From Corallincola platygyrae (GTDB lineage Bacteria > Pseudomonadota > Gammaproteobacteria > Enterobacterales > Neiellaceae), in NCBI RefSeq assembly GCF_039544265.1, contig NZ_BAABLI010000016.1:62001-126000 (forward strand): a stretch of 64,000 nt of DNA, read 5' to 3'. The position numbers and the translations under genes are program-made. Positions 34,174 to 43,318 of the stretch are shown in pieces (position 1 is the first letter of the stretch; each line of letters opens with the position of its first letter). Under the pieces are notes generated by a model that did not search any database, was not told the DNA's origin, and was given only the letters and a program-made list of their open reading frames with translations.

Positions 34174-37100
34174 TCAGTTAATTGCCGGTTGGATCCTGAC
34201 TGCCGCAATATCTACACGGTTGATTGGGCCGTTTCCGCCACCATTGCCACTAAATGTTTCATTGCTGGCCATATAACTCATATTGAAGAAATCCATCACT
34301 TCAATTCGATAAGTGCCAGTACTCAGTGGCGCATTTAGAGGCGTTGAATAAACTAAGGGTTTGGCGCCTTCGACAGTCAATGCATGTGGCATTTGAATCA
34401 AGCCTTCAGCAACCAAATTCTGTTCGCTATCAAATACCTTGATCCACTTATTGCCGTTGGTAATACCCAGATTAATGGCATTGTAATTGTTGTGGTACTT
34501 GAGCTGAATGTCGAAGCTGCCGTCGGCATCGATGACCACATTACTGATGACCAAACTATCCGATGTCGCCCCCCAATCGGCAAGATGCGCTTCGCCAATG
34601 ACTTCGTCGGCTTGGCTGACGTCGATATTGCTGGTCACATTGGCAGATGCAACAGATATCTCCTGTGCAGTGTCGTAACAAACAGGAACACTGTGGTGAG
34701 AACGGTTACCAGAAGCGGTATAAACGGCCTCGATGCTATAGCAATAGCCCTGACCTGATACTGGCAGTTGGTTGTCTGTGACCACACCAGGCACTACGTT
34801 TTCAATGGCCAGTTCGCCATTGCGGTATAGGTGATAGGCCAGCTCTCCTTGATTTCGCGTGTCGCTGAATTCTACTGTCAAAAAGCTATCCTCATTTTGG
34901 AATACGCGATCTATCACCGGCTCTAGCGGCGCGAACACGGCAGGATCTGACGTGCTTAGCGGCGCGGCTGTTACTGCGGTGAGGTTGCTGTCGGTATTAC
35001 TGAGCTCACCTAAGGTAATCACCAGCGTATTGGTATCGGTCAGTGCTTCCCACGCGATAGCCTGAGTTGACTCATCGCCATTCAGGGTGACGCCTTCCAC
35101 TTGATAACTTCCATCTGCTTCTGCCGCGGTCTCGGGCAGTATTAAAGTGACGCTCAGTGATTTGCCCTGCAGAGATAGTCCAGATAGCGAAACTTCACTG
35201 CTTTCGGCAAACATGTTGCGATGCAACGCCGAGGTGACAAATGGATTCAAAGAGATGCCGTCGTCGGTGGTAGATACCCCAAAGACACCTTCAATCACCA
35301 TGCCCACGTATGCGCCTACGGACCAAAGTTGGCGAGTTGAGTTAATCACTGGCCCTGATAGGCCTGGATTATCAAAGTCTAAAAGGTTTGGTTGCATCGA
35401 CAGCCACTCCAAGTTTTCCATATTGGAGAGGTTTAACGAGGCCGCTCGCATAAGTGTGTCATACGCGGCGTCAGCAACTTTAGTGTTGCCGGTTTCAATG
35501 GCTGCATGTAAGCCATAGGCTGTCACAAATGGCCAGATAGCACGGTTATGATAAACGGCAACATCGGGTTGCTGAGGGAAGATAACCGGTGCTCCCATAT
35601 CGCCGTGAGGATAGTTTGCCATCACACTGGCTGCGCGATCATCATCCGCAATGCCTGTTATCACCGCGAGAGACTGACCAAGCCAATCGAACTTATGCAG
35701 TGGTGCCATGTTCTGATGGCCTGCCGTTAAGCTACTGTATAGCCCCGCTTCTGCCAGCCAAAAGCGAGTATTGATAGCGGTTCTTAGTTGTTCTGCCCAA
35801 GTTTGATAGCGGGCCGCAGCGTCGGCATCTCCACTCTCTTGTGCCAATTGGCTGGTGAGCATCAATGCCTGATAATGAGCCACGTTTGTTGAGAGCGCTT
35901 TCGAACTTCCTAAGCTGGCGATGTCATTGACGATCCAACTGGCGTAACTCTGCTCGCGCCAGTCCAGGAAGGATTGTTCACCCTGGTACAGCCCATCGCG
36001 AGTGTCGAAAGCTGCGATACGGTCGTTTTCTATGGTATTAACCAGCGCCGGGTAAGCGCGAACAACAAAGGCGGCTCTTTGCTCTGCTGAAAGAGTTTGC
36101 AATGCTTTGGTTGCGCCAAATGCCCAGGTAACCCGATCGGTACTGATAGGCCAGCTACCACCAGAACCCGTATCCTGAATGATCTGTAGACCAGAACTAT
36201 CTCCCGCTGCATCAGCAGGTTTACTGACGCCATCACGGTAACCAGACAACTTAAACTCAAGCGAGTTACGAACTCTCGATGGATCTAACATGGCCAGCCC
36301 CAGGTGGGAAGCGTAGGAAAGATCGCGGGTCCATACCCAGTGCCATTTAGCACCTGTTTCAAAGCACTCACAGGGGATCGCTTCACCCCCGTTGTATGTA
36401 TCATCTCGGATCTCATCAACGCTGTTTTGTGCCGTTTCATGAACAGACAGCGCGAACAGTGCATCAAATGCTAAGTTGCCAGAACGCACTTTGGGCTTAC
36501 CTTGTTGCTCTTGGTAAAGCACGTATTGCGGACCAGGATCTCGTAAGCTTTGACTGGTTGATTGGGCGTATTGCCTATAATCCGCGTCGGCGATTTCTGC
36601 AGAGAAGGTGACGGTTTCAGTGTCATCATCGTAAGTAGCGAAGGTCAATTCCTGACGAATCTCGTGACCCTCGTGAGGGTTTATATCCACGCCATCTTCA
36701 CCGTCGCTCTCGGTCACAGCAAAGACCGGGGCTGCAATGTCTGTGGCATCAACGGTAAAGCGGTAATAGCCTGTTTCGGTCACGAAGAAACTGCTATTCG
36801 GACCACCAGGGTACATGGTGTAAGGGGTGTCTAGTTCGGCGACGACTGATTCATCTTCATCCAGTACCCATTCGCTTGACCAGTCAGCGGACGCTATTTT
36901 GAACTCATGATTTCCTGGGGCAATTTGCAGTGTGGCTTGGTATCTGTTGTTACCCACGTACTTCAACGGGTTGTCCGTGGCCCAGCCATTAAATCCCCCA
37001 CGTAGATAGATATCGTATTCCAATGGCGGCATGTCCTGAGAAAAACTGAAGTTGGGTCGTAGCGGATCTTCACCTACTTCCAGCTTAAAATCATAGATGC

Positions 37101-37548
37101 CTGACTCCGTTAGCACCATGGCCATATTTGCGGCGCCTTCGCCCGTGAGTAGCTCATAGGTTTGCCCGGGAGAGACTTCTGTTAGGTTTTCAAGGTCTGC
37201 CGTGAAGGTGGTTTCCAGCGTCCAGTTAGCATCGGCCACTTTAAACTGGGGAACACCCATCACCATCTCGACGTTATGCAGGTAGTAGGCATCGCCTTCA
37301 AAGCCAAACTGATATGCCTCTTCAGCGCCCCAACCACTGAATTCACCTTTTAAGAAAATATCGACGGCATAGGGAGGTTCAGGTTCTGGGTCAACACATG
37401 CCTCCATGGTGTCGTTGGGTATTTGTGGGAGCTCACAAGTCAGTGTGTCGTCATCGTCATCCGAACATCCAGTAAAACCGAGTAGCGACAGTGAAACCAG
37501 TAATACCTTTATTAAGGTATTTTGGTGTAAAAACGCCTCATCCTTCAT
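34174..37548 (-). CDS. Large surface lipoprotein glycoside hydrolase (six-hairpin fold) with starch-binding-like modules
   Basis: An 1124-residue lipoprotein with lipobox LLGFTGC (Cys28), preceded by a GGAAGGA ribosome site. Two similar modules at about residues 60-170 and 172-285 each contain a D-I-(F/Y)-L-(K/R)-G-x-F-(S/N)-G-W motif and a WTLE/WSSEWVL strand, resembling starch-binding CBM20/48 or SusE/SusF modules. A helical catalytic-type region (~330-800) carries KWHWVWTRDLSYASHLGLAM, SFLDWREQSYASWIVND and STRQLWSVGAYVGMVIEG, typical of (alpha/alpha)6 glucoamylase/debranching enzymes. An Fn3-like and a beta-sandwich domain close the protein. The role is probably glucan hydrolysis at the cell surface. 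The catalytic family (GH15 or other) is uncertain. Confidence 0.8.
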   Translation of the reverse strand: MKDEAFLHQNTLIKVLLVSLSLLGFTGCSDDDDDTLTCELPQIPNDTMEACVDPEPEPPYAVDIFLKGEFSGWGAEEAYQFGFEGDAYYLHNVEMVMGVPQFKVADANWTLETTFTADLENLTEVSPGQTYELLTGEGAANMAMVLTESGIYDFKLEVGEDPLRPNFSFSQDMPPLEYDIYLRGGFNGWATDNPLKYVGNNRYQATLQIAPGNHEFKIASADWSSEWVLDEDESVVAELDTPYTMYPGGPNSSFFVTETGYYRFTVDATDIAAPVFAVTESDGEDGVDINPHEGHEIRQELTFATYDDDTETVTFSAEIADADYRQYAQSTSQSLRDPGPQYVLYQEQQGKPKVRSGNLAFDALFALSVHETAQNSVDEIRDDTYNGGEAIPCECFETGAKWHWVWTRDLSYASHLGLAMLDPSRVRNSLEFKLSGYRDGVSKPADAAGDSSGLQIIQDTGSGGSWPISTDRVTWAFGATKALQTLSAEQRAAFVVRAYPALVNTIENDRIAAFDTRDGLYQGEQSFLDWREQSYASWIVNDIASLGSSKALSTNVAHYQALMLTSQLAQESGDADAAARYQTWAEQLRTAINTRFWLAEAGLYSSLTAGHQNMAPLHKFDWLGQSLAVITGIADDDRAASVMANYPHGDMGAPVIFPQQPDVAVYHNRAIWPFVTAYGLHAAIETGNTKVADAAYDTLMRAASLNLSNMENLEWLSMQPNLLDFDNPGLSGPVINSTRQLWSVGAYVGMVIEGVFGVSTTDDGISLNPFVTSALHRNMFAESSEVSLSGLSLQGKSLSVTLILPETAAEADGSYQVEGVTLNGDESTQAIAWEALTDTNTLVITLGELSNTDSNLTAVTAAPLSTSDPAVFAPLEPVIDRVFQNEDSFLTVEFSDTRNQGELAYHLYRNGELAIENVVPGVVTDNQLPVSGQGYCYSIEAVYTASGNRSHHSVPVCYDTAQEISVASANVTSNIDVSQADEVIGEAHLADWGATSDSLVISNVVIDADGSFDIQLKYHNNYNAINLGITNGNKWIKVFDSEQNLVAEGLIQMPHALTVEGAKPLVYSTPLNAPLSTGTYRIEVMDFFNMSYMASNETFSGNGGGNGPINRVDIAAVRIQPAIN

Positions 37549-38081
37549 CGAATCCTTCCTTTCTCAAATTGAAACAGCTTTCGCGGAATGTGTTCCTGAT
37601 AAGCCGTGGTAAAAAAACTGCGAAAACCAAGCGTAGACCAGGAATATTATTTAGAACGTGTTGATATAAAAGCAAAAATACAGAAGTAGATACTAGGGGA
37701 GCACTCATGGCTAAACGGTGAGCCAGGTTTGATTGAGCGTGTCAAAAAGTAACCAATTGTAAGTGTGATGTTACATAGAGATGGGGCAAGTTGTTTAACG
37801 GAGAATGGGCTGGATTGCCCCGTATCTGCGCCCGTAGCTTTGATACTTATTTCGTATCAGGCAATTGAAATCTGCTTTTGTTTTCACGAGGCTGAGAGCT
37901 CACAGGGCCAATGGATTTTTTCAGCAATATCTTGAGGGATCACCAAACATGCCTATTTTTCAATTTAGTCTGTAACTCTCTTGGCTGAGCAAAGAATAGC
38001 GCAAATGCAGATCTCATTTATATGCATTGCAGGTTAAACTAGCGGTCTTCTCTAATAGTGAGCTTTTAATAGGTAAAACAG
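37549..38081. other. Intergenic region between the surface glycosidase and rbgA
   Basis: About 530 bases between divergent genes with no convincing gene. A small inverted repeat, TGATAC (37841-37846) and GTATCA (37854-37859), lies near the middle. No copy of the malT-region palindrome was seen here. It must contain promoters for both neighbours. Confidence 0.5.
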
Positions 38082-39002
38082 ATGGCTGTTCAATGGTATC
38101 CGGGTCACATGCACAAGGCGCAGAAAGAGATCGCCGAGATCATGCCGCAAATCGATATGATCATCGAAGTGCTCGATGCACGTATTCCATATAGCAGTAG
38201 CAACCCTATGATCACTAAACTCCGCGGTGATAAGCCGGTCATTAAGCTTCTTAATAAGCGTGATTTGGCTGATCCTGACCTGACCTCTCGGTGGGTTGAT
38301 TTTCTTGAGCAGGAGACGGGTGTAAGAGCGCTTCCGGTCACCACACAACAGCCTGCAGAGGTTAAAGCCCTGATAGAGACATGCCGTAAATTAGTGCCTC
38401 ACCGAGATCAGATGGGTAAAAATATTCGTGCCATCATCATGGGCATACCGAACGTGGGTAAGTCCACCACCATTAACCTGCTAGCCGGTCGCATTATTGC
38501 TAAGACGGGTAATGAACCTGCAGTTACCAAGGCTCAGCAGCGTATTAATCTGCAAAATGGCGTGGTGCTTACCGACACACCGGGAATGCTGTGGCCTAAG
38601 GTTGAGAACGAAAACAGCGGTTATCGTTTAGCTGTCACAGGTGCTGTAAAAGACACTGCCATCGAGTCAGATGATGTCGGCATGTTTGCGGCGGATTATT
38701 TATTGGAAGCTTATCCAACGTTGATTCAGAAACGCTATGGTATAGACCAACTGCCTCAAACTGGCTGGGACCTACTTGAAGAGATTGGTCGCCGCCGGGG
38801 ATGTTTGCGCTCAGGTGGCAAGGTAGAGATGAATAAAGCCGCCGATCTGTTGCTCCATGAACTGCGTGCTGGCACTGTCGGTAAGATCACGATGGAAACA
38901 CCGGAAATGGTGACGGCAGAAGAAGCTGAGGTAGAGCGAGTTCGGGCTGAAAAGGCTGATAAAAAGGCACAACGCAAGGCCAAGTTTAAAGGGCGCAGAT
39001 AA
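38082..39002 (+). CDS. ylqF: Ribosome biogenesis GTPase YlqF/RbgA
   Basis: Circularly permuted GTPase acting in large-subunit assembly. The 306-residue protein begins VQWYPGHMHKAQKEI. The motif order is G4 (LLNKRDLAD, ~60) before G1 (GIPNVGKST, ~125) and G3 (DTPGM, ~170), which defines the permuted YlqF class. A Lys/Arg-rich tail may contact RNA. The DUF1244 gene starts 14 bases later. Confidence 0.94.
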   Translation: MAVQWYPGHMHKAQKEIAEIMPQIDMIIEVLDARIPYSSSNPMITKLRGDKPVIKLLNKRDLADPDLTSRWVDFLEQETGVRALPVTTQQPAEVKALIETCRKLVPHRDQMGKNIRAIIMGIPNVGKSTTINLLAGRIIAKTGNEPAVTKAQQRINLQNGVVLTDTPGMLWPKVENENSGYRLAVTGAVKDTAIESDDVGMFAADYLLEAYPTLIQKRYGIDQLPQTGWDLLEEIGRRRGCLRSGGKVEMNKAADLLLHELRAGTVGKITMETPEMVTAEEAEVERVRAEKADKKAQRKAKFKGRR

Positions 39003-39016
39003 CGCAGGGGAGAAAT

Positions 39017-39310
39017 GTGGACGTGAATACAGAAATTGAAGCGGCGGTACTTCGTCGTTTACTTGATCATCTGGACAGTCGAAAAGATGTCCAGAATATT
39101 GAACTGATGAATTTAGCTGGCTTTTGCCGCAACTGCCTGTCGAAATGGATGATGGCTGAAGCTGAATCACGTGGTGTGGGCATGGACTATGACCAGGCAA
39201 GAGAAGCGGTTTATGGGATGCCATACAGCGAATGGAAAGAGAAGCACCAAAAACCGGCTACGCCGGAACAACTCGCTAAGTTTGAAGCGTTGCAACAGGG
39301 TCAAGACTGA
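39017..39310 (+). CDS. DUF1244 family protein
   Basis: A 97-residue protein with the family block IELMNLAGFCRNCLSKWMM, where the two Cys (FCRNC) are conserved, and VYGMPYSEWKEKHQ. Function unknown. GTG start at 39017 after GGGGAG. Probably in one transcript with ylqF. Confidence 0.88.
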   Translation: MDVNTEIEAAVLRRLLDHLDSRKDVQNIELMNLAGFCRNCLSKWMMAEAESRGVGMDYDQAREAVYGMPYSEWKEKHQKPATPEQLAKFEALQQGQD

Positions 39311-39325
39311 CCCGTTAATGCTGGT

Positions 39326-40498
39326 TCAGTCTCTACGCAACTTGGGTTTGCTTGAAATTGGTGTTGGATACCGTTTCACAACCCAGTAGGTAGAGAAGAT
39401 AAAAGTAGCAATGGTGGCCGACTGAATCAGGGTGGCCCCTTGCTGTGATAACACACCGCTTGAGAGTGCTGAGAATGCTACCAGCATAGAAAACTCGCTG
39501 GCCTGTCCCAGTCTCACGCCCAATTGTTGTGATATTGGCAAAGATTCACCTGAGCGCAGAAACGCATGTTTAAAGCTGAGCGCTTTAAGGCCAACCAGCA
39601 CCACACCAAAGCAAAAGCCAGATAACATGAGGAAGGGCGCCATGGTGGCATCAAACTCTGCGCCGATGGCAAAGAAGAACAGGATAAGGAAAAACTCTCG
39701 CAGTGGTTTAAGGTGTTCAGCAATTGCCATCGCCACCTGACTTACCGCAATAGACAATCCTGCGATAAATGCCCCCATCTCATATGAAAGGCCAATCTGG
39801 TGAGCTGTCTCCGCCCAAAGTAAGCACCAGGCGAGCGTTGTAACGAAGGTGTACTCTTGGATCACATCGAAACGCCGGAACAACGGCAATACGATAAAAC
39901 GTACGCCTGCAAATGCCAGTACGGCCATCACGGCCAATTTCACTAATAGCAGTCCGAAAGTGAACACCATGCCTTCGCCACTGTCGACATTGAGAAACAG
40001 GATCACCATAATCGCGAGAATATCCTGCATCAGCAGCACGCTGGTCATCACCTCACCTATGTGCTTGTGATGCAATGCGGTTGTGGGGATAAGTTTCAGT
40101 CCAATAACCGTGCTTGAGAACATCAGGGCTGCGCCTATCACCAAAGCCTCTTTTATTGCCATGCCCATACCGAGCGCAAACAAGAAGCTGGCGGAGAAAA
40201 ACAGCAGAGACGTGCCTAAGGTTACCAGCGCGGTTTTTTGAAACAGTAACAGGAGCTTTCTTGGTTGCAGGTGCAGACCAAGCAGAAATAGCAGCAGGAT
40301 AACGCCGACGTGGGAGATCTGTTCAATGTTATTGGCATCGGGGAACAGGTCGAAACCTGAAGGGCCAATCATAATTCCGGCAAAAATATAGGCGAGAATA
40401 ATAGGCTGTCGGGCATAGAGAAATGCCGTACCAATGATCGCGGCGCTGACCACAATCATGGATAGCTGTATCACAATGGCATCTGCACTTATCTGCAT
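39326..40498 (-). CDS. CPA2 family cation:proton antiporter (KefB-like, no TrkA domain)
   Basis: A 390-residue membrane protein with about twelve helices. GPSGFDLFPD near residue 46, GVILLLFLLGLHLQPRKL near 66-83 and ETAHQIGLSYEMGAFIAGLSIA near 210-230 are typical of the Na+/H+ exchanger (CPA2/KefB) fold. The C-terminal TrkA-N nucleotide-binding domain of KefB/KefC is absent, so it is the transport domain alone. Probably K+ or Na+ for H+ exchange. Convergent with the DUF1244 gene. Confidence 0.88.
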   Translation of the reverse strand: MQISADAIVIQLSMIVVSAAIIGTAFLYARQPIILAYIFAGIMIGPSGFDLFPDANNIEQISHVGVILLLFLLGLHLQPRKLLLLFQKTALVTLGTSLLFFSASFLFALGMGMAIKEALVIGAALMFSSTVIGLKLIPTTALHHKHIGEVMTSVLLMQDILAIMVILFLNVDSGEGMVFTFGLLLVKLAVMAVLAFAGVRFIVLPLFRRFDVIQEYTFVTTLAWCLLWAETAHQIGLSYEMGAFIAGLSIAVSQVAMAIAEHLKPLREFFLILFFFAIGAEFDATMAPFLMLSGFCFGVVLVGLKALSFKHAFLRSGESLPISQQLGVRLGQASEFSMLVAFSALSSGVLSQQGATLIQSATIATFIFSTYWVVKRYPTPISSKPKLRRD

Positions 40499-40687
40499 GG
40501 CTGACCCCGCCTTTTTTATGGCAGCAACACCTGAACCTTGCTCACCACATCCTTATTTACTGAGCATACCCGCAAACATAGGGTGATGTGAATCATGCTT
40601 TTTACCCAGACACTACTCATTTTGCATCAACAGCGAGAAATAAAAGCATTTAGCATCAGTTAGTTAGACAAATAACAAAAAAAGGCT

Positions 40688-40736
40688 AAAGATTGTACAA
40701 ATCTTTCCGATAACCTACGTGTACAGTTGCGTACAG
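40688..40736 (+). promoter_or_regulatory. Inverted and direct GTACA repeats upstream of the DUF5610-like gene
   Basis: AAAGATT-GTACA-AATCTTT (40688-40706) is a perfect 7-base inverted repeat around GTACA. GTACAG occurs again at 40721-40726 and 40731-40736, 10 bases apart. The cluster lies 50-97 bases before the start codon and may be a regulator site. No named regulator fits. Confidence 0.35.
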
Positions 40737-40784
40737 AGTTTAAGCAAGGGTGAAAGGCCTTTGCATGCGTAGAAGGCGTTAACC

Positions 40785-42095
40785 ATGAATAAAATCCCTG
40801 ACATGATCAATCTGCTGCGTCCGCAGCCTGGACAGGCTAATCGTCCCGGCCAGTCTATTGCAGATAACTTGGGTGGAGCTAAGTCCATGCCAGGGCTCGT
40901 ATCGTCTCAGCCTGGCGAGTCAGTTAGCCTTCGCTCGCCATTCCAAGTTGCAATGCGTTCGCTGTCGGATGCCGTTTTCCGTAACTTGCCGATGGCCAAT
41001 TCAACTTCAGCAAGTGAGCCTGCTGATGTTGAAGATACCGGTGGATTTGATTTTGAATTGGTTGCGAACAATGTCACCTCCTACATTGAAAAAGCTGTGA
41101 TGCAGGCCAAAGAGCGTGGTGAAAGCGACGAGTATCTGCAGGATATGATGCAGCAGGCTTATGCTGGCGTTGAGCAGGGATTTGGCGAAGCCAAAGACGA
41201 ACTGGAAGAGATGGGCATGATGAGCGAAGAGCTCAACAATGGCATAGACAAGAGCTATGACATGATTCAAAACCGTCTTGGTGAGTTTGAACAAGAGCTG
41301 TTTGGTGTGCCAGCGGAAGCTGGTCCACAAGTTGAAGTAACCAGAAGCAGCAGTACTCAGAGTTATAGCTCTGGTGGCGATTTCTCAGGTGCACAGCTGG
41401 TTGGACAGTCCGCTTCTTATCGCATTGAAAATAGTGCCTCTTTAGAGCTGATGACTCAGGAAGGTGACAAGATCTCTATCAGCTTTGATGCTCTCCAGGC
41501 CAGCTCGCTGGGTATGGGATACGCCTCCAATGACAATGGTGAAGCGCTGATTTCGAGCTATAGCAACGAACAGTCATTTGGCTTCTCCTTCTCTGTTGAA
41601 GGAGATTTAAGTGAAGATGAGCTCGCCGCTATCACCGATTTTATCAATCAGGTCGCGGGTGTCGCTGATGCCTTTTTTGCGGGAGATTTCGATGCGGCGT
41701 TTGATAAAGCCAATGAGCTAGGTTTTGATGACTCGCAGATAGCCTCTTTCTCAATGAACCTTGAACAAACTCAAACTGTTGCCGTGGCCAAGGTGTATCA
41801 ACAGGTTCAGGACCAGCCAGCTTCAGACCGAGGCCCCACCCGCAGCGGTGAATCTCTTTATGATGTGATGGAGCCGCTGAGTGAATACATCAAACAGTTT
41901 AAAGAACTGATTGAGCAGAGTGAAAGTCTGTTTAATGAGCGGGAAGATGATGCAACTGATTCGATAGATCAGATAGCTGAGAAAATTCTGCCATTCTTAC
42001 GTCCTGAAGATGAGCAAGCTGCAGAAAGGTTCCAATCTTTCAATCAACGACTGCTGGATGCCATTGCCAAGCTTGAAGGCAATGAGCAGGCTTGA
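40785..42095 (+). CDS. Uncharacterised acidic protein, DUF5610-like
   Basis: A 436-residue soluble, acidic protein without a signal peptide or membrane segment. An N-terminal low-complexity region is followed by helical stretches (EKAVMQAKERGESDEYLQD, EEMGMMSEELNNGIDKSYD), a Ser-rich linker near residue 190, and a central beta region (ASLELMTQEGDKISISFDAL). Then comes FSVEGDLSEDELAAITDFI with DAFFAGDFDAAFDKANELGF, which resembles the DUF5610 domain of marine gammaproteobacteria; I am not certain of that assignment. Function unknown. It is followed by its own terminator. Confidence 0.75.
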   Translation: MNKIPDMINLLRPQPGQANRPGQSIADNLGGAKSMPGLVSSQPGESVSLRSPFQVAMRSLSDAVFRNLPMANSTSASEPADVEDTGGFDFELVANNVTSYIEKAVMQAKERGESDEYLQDMMQQAYAGVEQGFGEAKDELEEMGMMSEELNNGIDKSYDMIQNRLGEFEQELFGVPAEAGPQVEVTRSSSTQSYSSGGDFSGAQLVGQSASYRIENSASLELMTQEGDKISISFDALQASSLGMGYASNDNGEALISSYSNEQSFGFSFSVEGDLSEDELAAITDFINQVAGVADAFFAGDFDAAFDKANELGFDDSQIASFSMNLEQTQTVAVAKVYQQVQDQPASDRGPTRSGESLYDVMEPLSEYIKQFKELIEQSESLFNEREDDATDSIDQIAEKILPFLRPEDEQAAERFQSFNQRLLDAIAKLEGNEQA

Positions 42096-42121
42096 ATTCA
42101 GAGATGAATGACTCCATTTGG

Positions 42122-42146
42122 AAGCGGCTTAGGCCGCTTTCTTTTT
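42122..42146 (+). terminator. Intrinsic terminator after the DUF5610-like gene
   Basis: AAGCGGC (42122-42128) and GCCGCTT (42133-42139) pair with a TTAG loop, followed by TCTTTTT. Confidence 0.9.
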
Positions 42147-42205
42147 GCCTGACAAAAAGGTGAAATTAGTGCGCAATAAATGTATTCCCACAAATAGGAG
42201 GATGT

Positions 42206-43120
42206 ATGGCGCTAAGCCATGAAAGCAGTACAGAGCAGCTATCGCTGCGGATCTCGCTTTATGCAACAATCGCAATGGTTGTTTTAGGTATCAGCTTCGG
42301 TCTTTGGACTGGTTCGTTTGCCATCTTTCTTGATGGTCTCTTCTCACTTTTTTCTACCGCAATGACAGGCCTTGGTCTGATCACCAGCTATCTTCTGACC
42401 CGCAACGAAGATAGACGTTTTCAATTTGGATACGCTTACATTGAGCCGTTAGCCACCGCTATCAATGGTACTGCCATCTTAGTGATGTGTTTGGGGGCCG
42501 GCGGTTATGCGATTTTCAGTTTATATACTGGTGGCCAGAGTGTGGCGATGGGCGTTGGATTGATCTATGCCCTTTGCAGCAGCTTACTGTGCTGGAGTTG
42601 CTGTGGATTTATGCGCCGTCAGGCGTCACGAAGTAATTCTTTACTATTGGATGTCGATAGCCAGGAATGGTTTGTCGACGCAATGCTCAGTAGTGTCGTT
42701 TTATTGGGATTCGTTTTGGGGTATCTACTCTCGTCCGCAGGGATTAGCTCGGTACTGCCCTATATCGACCCCGTTTTGACTCTTTTACTCAGCAGTGCAG
42801 CAATGGTTATGCCGATCCGGGTACTCTCTCGCAGTATCAAAGATATTGTCTCGATTGCTCCTGATAATGAGTTCTCTCGTGGCGTTCCTCCCAAATTGGC
42901 AACAATTAAACGCGAGTTTGCGCTTAAAGGTTACCGTCACTATTTGTCACGATCCGGGCGACGGTATGACTTGGAAATCAATTTTTTGGTTGATAGCGGT
43001 AATGCACCCAACTTACACACACAAGACCGAATTAGGCATAGGTTGTGGCAACAATTCTCCCAAGAAGAAGAGGACTTGTGGCTAACCATCAGCTTCACCG
43101 TTAATCCAAAGTGGTTGTAA
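42206..43120 (+). CDS. Cation diffusion facilitator (CDF) family transporter, divergent
   Basis: A 304-residue membrane protein with about six helices and a C-terminal cytoplasmic domain (residues ~215-304). AIFLDGLFSLFSTAMTGLGL near residue 33 corresponds to the CDF metal site of helix 2 and FVDAMLSSVVLLGF near residue 155 to that of helix 5. The usual His partners are not evident, so the metal and even transport of a metal are uncertain. TAGGAGG precedes the ATG. Confidence 0.82.
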   Translation: MALSHESSTEQLSLRISLYATIAMVVLGISFGLWTGSFAIFLDGLFSLFSTAMTGLGLITSYLLTRNEDRRFQFGYAYIEPLATAINGTAILVMCLGAGGYAIFSLYTGGQSVAMGVGLIYALCSSLLCWSCCGFMRRQASRSNSLLLDVDSQEWFVDAMLSSVVLLGFVLGYLLSSAGISSVLPYIDPVLTLLLSSAAMVMPIRVLSRSIKDIVSIAPDNEFSRGVPPKLATIKREFALKGYRHYLSRSGRRYDLEINFLVDSGNAPNLHTQDRIRHRLWQQFSQEEEDLWLTISFTVNPKWL

Positions 43121-43318
43121 TCAGATTGAGCCTGCACGATTTTTCATCGTTTCTAACGAAATAAAAAATTTTGGGTGAGTTATCCGGGAGTCTCCATTAT
43201 TTGACTCAAACAGTATCTGTGAGCGTTAACTTCATGTTAGTTTTGCTGGATTGACTTAATTTTTTAACTTAAACGTAGATTTTCTGCTGTCTTAAAATCA
43301 TTAATCGGGAATAAGGAT

